Below are positions 31,195 through 39,021 of a stretch of DNA of 64,000 bases, one piece after another; the stretch's first letter is position 1; each line of letters opens with the position of its first letter. A model generated the notes under the pieces. The model did not search any database and had not been told where the DNA came from. It was given only the letters and a program-made list of their open reading frames with translations. The position numbers and the translations under genes are program-made. Source of the stretch: Sinobacterium norvegicum (lineage in GTDB: Bacteria; Pseudomonadota; Gammaproteobacteria; Pseudomonadales; Sinobacteriaceae); the NCBI RefSeq assembly GCF_923077115.1, contig NZ_CAKLPX010000002.1, forward strand, positions 310,001 to 374,000. Reading direction: 5' to 3'.

Positions 31195-33274
31195 TAGTTG
31201 GCGATATATAAGGTGGTTTAGAATGCTTTACAGAGAGCGATTTAATAGATATCTCACCAGTGGCATTGTCATAAACTCTGAATTCGACATTGTAGTGAAC
31301 CTTTTTAATTACAATCTCCTTGGTAAGTGCTTTGGTAAGGTTGTTTGTCGTAGCTATATCACCCTTGGCAAGGGTTGTCTTTCCTCCATCGGAGGTGATA
31401 TCCCAGCTGCCTGTGTGTAATTCTTTCGATGCAGAGCTGTATTTAAGCTGAAATGTGTAATGGCCTGGCGGTACTGTCAAATAAGGGCCATAGCTCAAAA
31501 AACCACTTTTTCTGGAGCCAGGTTTATTGTTTAAATATTGCCCCGTTACGACGCCTACTTGAGTCGCTAGTTGCTTACCATGAAGGAATACTTCAATAAA
31601 GTCGATGTTTTCAAGGTGCCATGAAGATGGAACCTTTGAATTGTTGGTTATGCTGTAAGATATAAGGGGAGGTAGAGTGCTCCTTTTAATATCGCCTGCT
31701 GACCATTTATAGTGGTGGTAAACACGGTCTCTATCCTGTTCTCGATGCTCAGATAGCAGGTCGACACCTGTGCCAATGAAGGTAGCACCTGTGGCATGAG
31801 TAATAACCGCTGGTATATCTATTAACGAACTTGGGTAATGGTCAAACTCTAGTGGTTGATTGCCACTGCTGAAAGGTTTAATTAAAAGTGTCGAGGATGC
31901 TTGAGGGTATGGTATTTTTCTACTCTTGAATTTTTTTCCCGATGATGGTGGGAGATAGTTCGAACCGTGATCAGATGAAATGATAATCATCGATTGATCA
32001 TAAATGCCAAGTGTTTTGATCTTAGTTAATAGTTTCTCGACAGATTGAAAGGCGCATTTTGCTTCTTCGACTTTGTTCTCTAGTGTGTTTTTTGCGGGTT
32101 TGGCTAACTCATTGCAGTCGGCGTCAAGCCAGATAGGTGAGTGAGTGATCGTGGAGTGGAAAACCTTGTAGCTTGGCTTGCTGTCAATCTCAACATATAA
32201 TCTTTTGGTGAAATCATTCATCAATAAGTGAGCCAAACCTACAAAGGATGATTTTGTGTATACCTCGTTGCTAAATAACCGTTGTATTAACCAGCTTTCG
32301 TCATTGTATATATAGGGTTTTAGCAGGTCGGGCGAAGCCTTGAATAAGCTAATATCTAATAGTTGTAAGTAATCGAGTGGTATTGCTCGGGTGTTTAGTA
32401 GTGCATATTCAGAGTTAACGGAGCAAGAGGTAAATATATTATCATTCTGGCAGCCGCCGTGCATTGCTACTCTGAACCCTACGTTTTCAAGCGCAAGAGG
32501 CAAGGTTTTACCTTTAGCGATGAGTGCGTTAATAAAATCTTCTTTAGATGTCTCGTTACGATACACCTCGCCGGTGAACATCGATGGTAGAGACATGATG
32601 GTAGTTGGGTATATTGACGTTGTGTCGGGGTAAAATGTAAAGCCTTTCAGTGGTGCGCTGAACTTTTTTGACTTCAGAACTTCCTCTGTGACGTCGGATT
32701 GTAATTCGTCTAGTATAATGTGGATGACATTTTTCTCTTGCGAAAACGCAAGGATTTCTTTGCCGAATCCCTGTGTTCTCTGAGATGATAGACTGCCGCC
32801 ATCCTTAATAAAAAAACCAATGTTGGTCAGTGCTGTAATGGTTGAGATAGAGAAAAACACCAGTGCAAATATCTTTGCTTGATCTAAATTCCTTGCCCGA
32901 AAAAAGTAAGTGAGGATGATTGCCGCCACTATTATTTGCAGTATGCTGACCATGCTTAGCGATTCTATTTCTAACCCTCTGCCGTCGATGACTCCGTAAT
33001 AGCCGCTTAGAAAAGTTGAGTTCAGAAAAAAAATAAAATAGAGTGCGCCAATAATTGGGGTGATAAATTTTAATCTTTTCGTTTTTATGAGGCGCGGAAT
33101 TAATAACAAAACAATAGTGGTCGGAGCGATAAATAGTATGGCGGAATAGAATAGGGTGGCTATGTCAATAGAGCTGGATTTGTTGGTGATGTAAATGTCT
33201 ATGGGTGAAAAAATAAAAAGCTGGAGTAATAGAAGTATAGAAAATAGTATTGATGGCTTGATTCTTTTAAGCAT
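31178..33274 (-). CDS. Membrane-bound sulfatase/LtaS-fold transferase 2
   Basis: A 698-residue homologue of the next gene, with the same design: five membrane helices (within residues 8-155), an alkaline-phosphatase-fold domain (about 180-500) and a C-terminal beta domain (FLSYGPYLTVPPGHYTFQL). Key residues: Asp189 in VIHIILDELQSD, the likely nucleophile Thr224 or Thr225 in YPTTIMSLPSMFTG, and SSDHGSNY for the second metal site. The Thr nucleophile favours phosphotransfer (LtaS, OpgB and phosphoethanolamine transferases use Thr) over sulfatase activity, which needs Cys or Ser converted to formylglycine. Overlaps the glycerophosphotransferase-like gene by eight bases. Confidence 0.8.
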   Translation of the reverse strand: MLKRIKPSILFSILLLLQLFIFSPIDIYITNKSSSIDIATLFYSAILFIAPTTIVLLLIPRLIKTKRLKFITPIIGALYFIFFLNSTFLSGYYGVIDGRGLEIESLSMVSILQIIVAAIILTYFFRARNLDQAKIFALVFFSISTITALTNIGFFIKDGGSLSSQRTQGFGKEILAFSQEKNVIHIILDELQSDVTEEVLKSKKFSAPLKGFTFYPDTTSIYPTTIMSLPSMFTGEVYRNETSKEDFINALIAKGKTLPLALENVGFRVAMHGGCQNDNIFTSCSVNSEYALLNTRAIPLDYLQLLDISLFKASPDLLKPYIYNDESWLIQRLFSNEVYTKSSFVGLAHLLMNDFTKRLYVEIDSKPSYKVFHSTITHSPIWLDADCNELAKPAKNTLENKVEEAKCAFQSVEKLLTKIKTLGIYDQSMIIISSDHGSNYLPPSSGKKFKSRKIPYPQASSTLLIKPFSSGNQPLEFDHYPSSLIDIPAVITHATGATFIGTGVDLLSEHREQDRDRVYHHYKWSAGDIKRSTLPPLISYSITNNSKVPSSWHLENIDFIEVFLHGKQLATQVGVVTGQYLNNKPGSRKSGFLSYGPYLTVPPGHYTFQLKYSSASKELHTGSWDITSDGGKTTLAKGDIATTNNLTKALTKEIVIKKVHYNVEFRVYDNATGEISIKSLSVKHSKPPYISPTNAPLD

Positions 33275-34382
33275 TTTTCATTCCAATATAACTCTCTATC
33301 CATAATGCGCCTACTTGGGCGGATTTTTTTCGATTAAAGACATAGTTGTCAGCGTTGAACTCCGTTGGTATGTTTTGGCTGTTGATCGAAGAAAAATCAT
33401 CGTCGATTGTAGCGATACGTCCAATAATATTTCTTATGCTCGATTCGAAAGGCTCGATGTCTAAATCGATATAGTCAGGGTTGTTAATTTTTTTGGGAAC
33501 ATCGACGAAGATTACTGGCTTTGCGAGCCCAAAGGCGTAATCAAGCGCGGCGCCAGACCAATCGCTGATCATATAGTCAGAGTCATGTAGAGACTGCTGG
33601 CCTGCAACGTTGTCCTCGAATGAAAATAACGGGTTTAAGCTGTGTTTACGGGTGATTGCTTCGACCTGTTTTTGTGCAAATTTAATCGTTTGCGGATGTG
33701 GGCGAAGTGTTACGCGCACGCCATTGTTTAGTAGTTTATCAACAACTTTAGCTGCTACGCCTGACTCAATAGTACAGGCTTCACCCCAGGTTGGCGCGAT
33801 TAGGGCATGTTGGGTACTGCCTTTGCTTATCGTTGGCTTTTGTTCTTTTTGCATCAGGATTGCGTCTAGTCTCGCATAGCCGTGCTCGACTAAATTCTTT
33901 CGGGTTAGGCTGTACTTTTTTTCCATCGCTCTAATTTCTTTTACATGGTGGGGGCCTGCACAGAAGATGGTGTCGAAGTGATCAAAGGCTCCCGGTCTAT
34001 AAACCATATGTAGACTAACCAGAGAGTGCTGTACATACACGTAATGAGCATTGTGCTTGGATCGCTTGATCTGATATTGGTGCAGATCCGGCATGGTCAT
34101 AATCATGAGCTCGGTGTCGATGTTTTCAAATACCCAATTACGGATATATCCCTCATCGATGAAGAAGGTATTTAATCTATCGTGAACGACATTCAGCCCT
34201 GGGTCATCAATACCCGAAGATATATAGTTTACTGTGAGTTCAGAGTTACTAAGAAGCTCTGTTATTAGCCCCTCTAGATGCGGATAATAATTTTTCCCTT
34301 CAGAGTAAAAGGTAACACGGCGTTGTTCTTTCGGTAGACTGAAAAAACGCATAGTGTCACGAATTTGGCGGATTAATTTCAT
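33267..34382 (-). CDS. CDP-glycerol glycerophosphotransferase-like protein (TagB/TagF family)
   Basis: A 371-residue peripheral GT-B-type enzyme. Family motifs: YVYVQHSLVSLHMVY (about 114-128), DTIFCAGPHHVKEI, ALIAPTWGE (about 193-201), VTLRPHP (224-230) and DYMISDWSGAALDYAFGLAKPVIFVD (269-294). TagB/TagF enzymes move glycerol phosphate from CDP-glycerol to teichoic acid; TagF-like proteins in Gram-negative loci transfer CDP-activated groups to capsules. No CDP-glycerol synthase is identified here. Since the three upstream genes are predicted to make a CDP-activated phosphoramidate, this protein is a candidate user of that donor; that is inference. It follows the cytidylyltransferase gene with two bases between. 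Confidence 0.85.
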   Translation of the reverse strand: MKLIRQIRDTMRFFSLPKEQRRVTFYSEGKNYYPHLEGLITELLSNSELTVNYISSGIDDPGLNVVHDRLNTFFIDEGYIRNWVFENIDTELMIMTMPDLHQYQIKRSKHNAHYVYVQHSLVSLHMVYRPGAFDHFDTIFCAGPHHVKEIRAMEKKYSLTRKNLVEHGYARLDAILMQKEQKPTISKGSTQHALIAPTWGEACTIESGVAAKVVDKLLNNGVRVTLRPHPQTIKFAQKQVEAITRKHSLNPLFSFEDNVAGQQSLHDSDYMISDWSGAALDYAFGLAKPVIFVDVPKKINNPDYIDLDIEPFESSIRNIIGRIATIDDDFSSINSQNIPTEFNADNYVFNRKKSAQVGALWIESYIGMKNA

Positions 34383-34384
34383 TA

Positions 34385-35161
34385 TTATGCCCTGTAGAAC
34401 AATGCCAGCGTTCCGTCACTGGCCATATTTTCATATTGGGCTAAATCATCGGTAGAGTCTATTTCTAGCCAGCCATTGTTAACGATGGCAGCTTTCACCT
34501 GCCAACTGTTGTCAATAAGGCCCTGTATGAAGCTGGTCATATACATATTGTCAAAGTCATTACCATCATACTGGCCAGCACGATCGAGCTTGTTATAGTG
34601 TTCGATGAAGGCTGGAATCTTGTCGCTTCTAAGCTTGATTAAGCCAGTGTATTGACCATGAATACGATCGTAGTTTTCAGGTTTTTTACCCAATTCTATA
34701 ACATTGCTATGTTCATCCAGTACTAGAGTTTCAGCGTCTTCAAGTGGGTTTTCCAGCCTTAAAGACCAAAGGTCACGCCACCTCTTATCAATCATCAATG
34801 CTACTTCAGCATCGGAGGCCAGCAGTGCTTGTAGATTTTCAGGGTTGTAGACGATATCACCATACGCGATGATGAGGTCGCCTTCTTGCTGGATAAAATC
34901 TTTGGCGCAAAATAGAGTCTCGACCATATTGGTCTCAGCAAAGCGTGGGTTTTTAGTCGTATTAAAACCAAGCGCCTCAATTTGGTCGCAGCGATAGCCG
35001 GTGGCGATATGAATATTATCGATACCCGCTTGCCTAAGTGTATCTACTTGCCTGGCCAGTAATGTCTTACCGAGTAGAGGCACGAGGCATTTTGGTTTGT
35101 CATTGGTCAAAGGTCGTAAACGGGTGCCTTGCCCGGCAGCTAAGATGAGTGCTCTGGTCAT
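34385..35161 (-). CDS. Cytidylyltransferase-like nucleotidyltransferase, predicted CTP:phosphoglutamine type
   Basis: A 258-residue sugar-nucleotidyltransferase-fold enzyme starting MTRALILAAGQGTRLRPLTNDKPKCLVPL, with metal-binding Asp in IIAYGDIVY (near 100) and a C-terminal WLEIDSTDDL. Taken alone it looks like a choline-phosphate or sugar-phosphate cytidylyltransferase (LicC-like). In this operon it directly follows a class I amidotransferase-like hydrolase and a PEP-synthase-like kinase, the same trio as C. jejuni Cj1416-1418, where Cj1416 joins CTP to N-phosphoglutamine to form CDP-L-glutamine. The specific activity is inferred from that context. Four-base overlap (ATGA) with the gene before it. 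Confidence 0.82.
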   Translation of the reverse strand: MTRALILAAGQGTRLRPLTNDKPKCLVPLLGKTLLARQVDTLRQAGIDNIHIATGYRCDQIEALGFNTTKNPRFAETNMVETLFCAKDFIQQEGDLIIAYGDIVYNPENLQALLASDAEVALMIDKRWRDLWSLRLENPLEDAETLVLDEHSNVIELGKKPENYDRIHGQYTGLIKLRSDKIPAFIEHYNKLDRAGQYDGNDFDNMYMTSFIQGLIDNSWQVKAAIVNNGWLEIDSTDDLAQYENMASDGTLALFYRA

Positions 35162-35787
35162 AGTAATATACTTTTAATGAGTTGGATATCGATGTCGCAG
35201 AATGGAACTTCCCTTTCAGGATGCCACATAAGGCCTAATATTTTATGTTTTTGATGTCGGTAGGCTTCGATATTGCCTGCTTTATCGGTGCCAAGGGGGC
35301 TCAATGATGTGGCGAGTCCGTTGCTGGGAATGCACCAATTGTGATAGCTATTTACTGTTGTTGGCAGTGTGACTGTGTGATCAACAGGGATGATTGTATG
35401 TGGGGTGCCAACGTGTTTTTCTATGGCTGTTAAGTTGCCACCGAGCAGTAGATTGATATGCTGCATTCCACGACAAACGGCCAGTGTAGGTATGTTTTTT
35501 TCGAGGCAAGCAGAGAACAGGCTTTCTTCAAAAGCATCTCGTTGTATTGAGGCGTCGCTGTCATCCGGTGCCACAGTCGTTAAAGAATTGCCACCACTGA
35601 AAATAACTGCATCCAACTCCAGTTCATCTATCAGGCCTATTGAGTGAGGTGAGGAAATATTTGGCAGTGGAATAGGCAGAAAGCCGAGTGTCAAAGCCAG
35701 ATCGCTCCAGCGCTGATCCAAGCAATCTCTGCTCTCCCCGTAGCTTGGGATAATTTCAACGCGCTGTGTGATGCCAATACGCCTCAT
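35158..35787 (-). CDS. Class I glutamine amidotransferase-like hydrolase, predicted gamma-glutamyl-CDP-amidate hydrolase
   Basis: A 209-residue peptidase C26-type enzyme. The nucleophile elbow has Cys105 in LAVCRGMQHINLLLGG, and the dyad is completed by His189 and Glu191 in MWHPERE. An N-terminal ITQRVEIIPSYGE and VIFSGGNSL are typical of gamma-glutamyl-GABA hydrolase relatives. In C. jejuni the equivalent protein, Cj1417, cleaves CDP-L-glutamine to glutamate and cytidine diphosphoramidate. The same role is inferred here from the flanking kinase and cytidylyltransferase, with which it shares four-base overlaps on both sides. A plain gamma-Glu hydrolase would be the alternative. Confidence 0.85.
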   Translation of the reverse strand: MRRIGITQRVEIIPSYGESRDCLDQRWSDLALTLGFLPIPLPNISSPHSIGLIDELELDAVIFSGGNSLTTVAPDDSDASIQRDAFEESLFSACLEKNIPTLAVCRGMQHINLLLGGNLTAIEKHVGTPHTIIPVDHTVTLPTTVNSYHNWCIPSNGLATSLSPLGTDKAGNIEAYRHQKHKILGLMWHPEREVPFCDIDIQLIKSILL

Positions 35788-38774
35788 ATCACCTTCCGGA
35801 TTGTTTGGCCGCTACAATCAATTTCTATACGCTGCATCGTTGAAATTTTATCAAAGAGCTTGTCGCCAACACCAATAGCTGCGGGTAGGCCAATTTCTGC
35901 TGCGCGAATTGCCATGTGTGAATTGGCGCCACCATACTGCGTAATAAGACCGGCAATACCGTGACCAAATAGCCAGTCATATCCCGGATCGGCCTGGGTA
36001 ATCATGACAATTTTGCCGTTTAGATCTTGCTCAACTGTTGCTGAGTAACAAATTACCTCAGCGACAGCCTTTTCTGTGGTGATATAGTTCGGTAGTGAAG
36101 AAAATCGCTCGAAGCAATAGAAGTCACTGACGCTTTGGATGAAGCTGGGCAGCTCTACCGACGAAGTAATAGCGTATTCAGCCTTTCGTTGGGCAATAAT
36201 GGCGGGAATACTGCGCCATTGTAAGGTGTTTAGCTTTAAAGATTCTATGTCGTTAAAATCAAAGAAAGAAAGGTCTGTCCTGCTGATTCCTGCCTCAGCC
36301 CCTGCGCTAACGATGTAATCGAGGGCCAAACTCAGACTTTTAGAAAAATCAAATTTAACCGATTCTCTTGATTGAATGGCGCTGATCAAATAGGCAATAA
36401 GCTGCTCGACTGAGATAGCGCTACCGAGCTTATCTAAAAACCCTTTTAACGAACATAGTTCGTCTTGCCGAAATAGAAAGTTAGCACTGTCATGAGTTGA
36501 TGTATTATGAGCGCTGTATAAATATCGTTCGGGGTCTTCCCAATACGCCTGTGTTGATATTTCATAGGTTCCAGGGCGAAGGTGGCCATATGTGCTGATT
36601 AATTCAGGGAGATTGATCTTGCCAGAAGCAAGTGCAGATTTAGCCAGCTCAAAATCACCCGCAACAGTGTTAAAGCTTTTCAGAAACTCTGAGCGTCTCT
36701 GTTCACTGAGCGCCCCAGTTGCTACAAAACTATTCAGCAGCGTGGTGGCCACAAAGCCTGCTCTTGCCGCATGAGAGAAAGCGAGTGTGCCATATTCCCT
36801 GCAAACCTCCAGCAGAGCATAGCCCTTATTGAGGGCGGACTGATTACCTGAACAAATATCTTTGTTTTGCTGCCTCAGCGTCGCGATGGAAGCTGTGTCG
36901 TTATCGAGTCGCGCTAAAGCCTTGCGGGTGATATCTTTCAAGCCGAGTTCAAGCTCGCTAATCATCGCAGGGGTTACTTTATAGGGCGTGAGGCGTGCGC
37001 TTGCGTTGTCTGAAAAGTCGGGGGTCCAAACAGTAAAGGCAACATCAAACTCAATCTTGTCATGGAAATGAGGGTTTTCAGACAAAATATTTAAGTAGGC
37101 ATTTGTAATACAGTTGGCGCTATCATGGCTTAAAGATGCAGGAATAAAAGAGTTCAAGCTGGCTCTGGCATCGACATAGGGCTGGCCAGCAAAGGCATTA
37201 ATGAGGGGGGCTGGCCTTACATCGCGATAACCAAATTCCGCTCGTTGCATGGCCCATACATCATTGGTAATCAGCTGACGATAGAGGCTAAATGCCAAAG
37301 TTTTTGGCTTGGTACCAATAATCTCAGCAGGATTCCAATCCGGCATATTAGCGTAAATGGCCTTATCACCCAATATATTGTGCTGCGGTAAGTTGTGGTC
37401 AGTGAAATAAGCTTCACAGGCAGCTCTTTGATAAGATATTTCGTTACTGTCTAAATCATAGGCAGAGTGATCGATAGTCACCGGCCTGACTTGAAAGATA
37501 TGCACCAGCCCACGAGTATCTATGGCGAACTCGATATCAAGCTTGTCGTAGCCAAGCAGCAATTCAAGCTCTTTGATTGCACTCAGGACTGGAGAAAGCG
37601 CCGGCTCAACTGTGTAAAGGTGTTGTTCATGGCCTCGGCTGAGGATGACCGTACGTAAATCTCCTGAGCCACCTGAGGTCACCGATTCAGTCGACTGAGT
37701 TTTGTCATCAAAATTGAAACGATAATAAGGCGCACCGGTTTCTAAGTTGCAGGTGAAGACGACACCAGAAGCGCTGACCTCGGTCAATTGCTGCTGAATT
37801 AAAACTTGGTCATTATTGCAGCTGCCTTCGCCGTATGAGGCGATGACTTCGTCGACGGCAGCGGTGACTGTTTCTCTGCAGTTGGAGTCAACATTTAGTA
37901 TGCTTTCGAAGCCACCGGCATTAGAGGCATACCAGTTGTCCTCGCCTTTCGAACTGCTACGAATGACGAGTTGAGTGTTGCCAAACAGAGATTGCACAGA
38001 GGTTAATATGCTGGCCTTATCGTCATACCATTGCGACGTGGTAAAGCTAACTTGCTTGCCAATGTGGCTTTTTTGCACCAGCGGTTCAAGTCTTGCCAAT
38101 GTTTCAGCCTTGGTGCCCAGTATGAAATGAGCAATATCGCGTGGCGAATTAAATTCAGCCCACTCACCTTTGACGTCGAAGTAGGCAACACTGTAGCCAA
38201 GTGACTCTAGCTGGCGGATAAGCGACATCAAATCATTGCCGGCTTCGGCTTCATCAAGCTGACTCAGCCGCTGGGCAACGCTTTGCTTAAAGTGCACTAA
38301 GCCGGTGAACTCGACTGTTTCTAAACCTGCTTGATTGGCGAGGGGGATGTCGAGCGTTTCGGCGCCATCGATGTCTAACTGGGTTCTATCCGCGTAACGA
38401 CTTCGCCAAATACTATCGATACCAACCACGATGTCGGCTTCAACCGTCGTAATGTCTTTGATGACCTCTTTGCGAAAAACTGTATCTGAATAGCAGGTGA
38501 TAATGGGTTTACAGCCAAATGGCGCCGATAAAAAGGTATGTAAAAGTGATTTTTTTTGCCAGTCAGCCACGACAGTAAAATTAAGAAAGGGGTAGCTCTC
38601 AATGACCTTATCAATATGGTAGCCACCCAAGAAGTGGATGTTGTTCGGTGTCGTCACAGTATCAAAGCTGTGAATTTGCCAGTCCATAGCCCTGCTATTA
38701 AGCGCTATGTTTTTAAGTGCAGCCGGTTTTGTGCCATAGGCTGGACGGCCTGCACCTAAAATAAATACATCCAT
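35784..38774 (-). CDS. PEP-synthase-like phosphotransferase, predicted L-glutamine kinase, with N-terminal nucleotidyltransferase-like domain
   Basis: A 996-residue, three-part protein. Residues 1-220 resemble a nucleotidyltransferase (FILGAGRPAYGTKPAAL, IITCYSDTVFRK, GEWAEFNSPRDIAHF). Residues about 240-435 are the PPDK/PEP-synthase ATP-grasp domain (QLVIRSSSKGEDNW, LDIEFAIDTRGLVHIFQVRPV). A long helical middle leads to the swivelling phosphohistidine domain with His953 in YGGANSHMAIRAAEIGLPAAIGVG. Known relatives include PEP synthase, rifampicin phosphotransferase and C. jejuni Cj1418, which phosphorylates the amide nitrogen of L-glutamine. The adjoining amidotransferase-like and cytidylyltransferase-like genes favour the glutamine kinase role. 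Its end overlaps the next start (ATGA). Confidence 0.82.
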   Translation of the reverse strand: MDVFILGAGRPAYGTKPAALKNIALNSRAMDWQIHSFDTVTTPNNIHFLGGYHIDKVIESYPFLNFTVVADWQKKSLLHTFLSAPFGCKPIITCYSDTVFRKEVIKDITTVEADIVVGIDSIWRSRYADRTQLDIDGAETLDIPLANQAGLETVEFTGLVHFKQSVAQRLSQLDEAEAGNDLMSLIRQLESLGYSVAYFDVKGEWAEFNSPRDIAHFILGTKAETLARLEPLVQKSHIGKQVSFTTSQWYDDKASILTSVQSLFGNTQLVIRSSSKGEDNWYASNAGGFESILNVDSNCRETVTAAVDEVIASYGEGSCNNDQVLIQQQLTEVSASGVVFTCNLETGAPYYRFNFDDKTQSTESVTSGGSGDLRTVILSRGHEQHLYTVEPALSPVLSAIKELELLLGYDKLDIEFAIDTRGLVHIFQVRPVTIDHSAYDLDSNEISYQRAACEAYFTDHNLPQHNILGDKAIYANMPDWNPAEIIGTKPKTLAFSLYRQLITNDVWAMQRAEFGYRDVRPAPLINAFAGQPYVDARASLNSFIPASLSHDSANCITNAYLNILSENPHFHDKIEFDVAFTVWTPDFSDNASARLTPYKVTPAMISELELGLKDITRKALARLDNDTASIATLRQQNKDICSGNQSALNKGYALLEVCREYGTLAFSHAARAGFVATTLLNSFVATGALSEQRRSEFLKSFNTVAGDFELAKSALASGKINLPELISTYGHLRPGTYEISTQAYWEDPERYLYSAHNTSTHDSANFLFRQDELCSLKGFLDKLGSAISVEQLIAYLISAIQSRESVKFDFSKSLSLALDYIVSAGAEAGISRTDLSFFDFNDIESLKLNTLQWRSIPAIIAQRKAEYAITSSVELPSFIQSVSDFYCFERFSSLPNYITTEKAVAEVICYSATVEQDLNGKIVMITQADPGYDWLFGHGIAGLITQYGGANSHMAIRAAEIGLPAAIGVGDKLFDKISTMQRIEIDCSGQTIRKVI

Positions 38775-38784
38775 TTCGTCAGCC

Positions 38785-39021
38785 CTACTTCATTGCTTCG
38801 TCGTTAGACTCAGCGTCGTTATCTTGTGTCTTCTTGCTGGTAAATATGCCCTTAATCTTGTACCAATAGGTTTTAAGCGCAATGCCTGCGGCGACAAAAA
38901 AGCCAATGATGGCCGACATAATGGCGCTGCCTGAGCCCGGATCAATATAGGCCATTACTGGCGTTACCCAAGACAGGGATAGGAGTACCGTAAGAGTAAT
39001 TAAGCGTGTAAATGTAGACAT
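38785..39021 (-). CDS. Small membrane protein with IDPGSGS motif
   Basis: A 78-residue protein: a signal-like helix (residues 6-24, ending PVMA), then YIDPGSGSAIMSAIIGFFVAAGIALKTYWYKIK with a second helix, and a charged cytoplasmic tail (KKTQDNDAESNDEAMK). Small proteins with this I-D-P-G-(S/T)-G-S plus helix plus Y-W-x-K-I-K pattern recur near surface polysaccharide genes; their function is not known to me. Its ATG overlaps the stop of the large glycosyltransferase by one base (TAATG), with AAAGGAAA as ribosome site, so it is a genuine member of the operon. Confidence 0.75.
   Translation of the reverse strand: MSTFTRLITLTVLLSLSWVTPVMAYIDPGSGSAIMSAIIGFFVAAGIALKTYWYKIKGIFTSKKTQDNDAESNDEAMK

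Noticed and set aside
29023-33274. Type I sulfatases
   Set aside because: No C/S-x-P-x-R formylglycine motif; the five-helix N-terminus fits LtaS/OpgB-type transferases better. The true sulfatase in the window is at 59434-61059.
34385-35161. Choline-phosphate cytidylyltransferase (LicC) for phosphorylcholine decoration
   Set aside because: The fold fits, but no choline kinase or LicD-type transferase is near, while the two genes overlapping it complete a Cj1416-1418-like set.
35784-38774. Housekeeping PEP synthase or rifampicin phosphotransferase
   Set aside because: The extra nucleotidyltransferase-like N-terminus and tight coupling to amidotransferase-like and cytidylyltransferase-like genes do not fit either.
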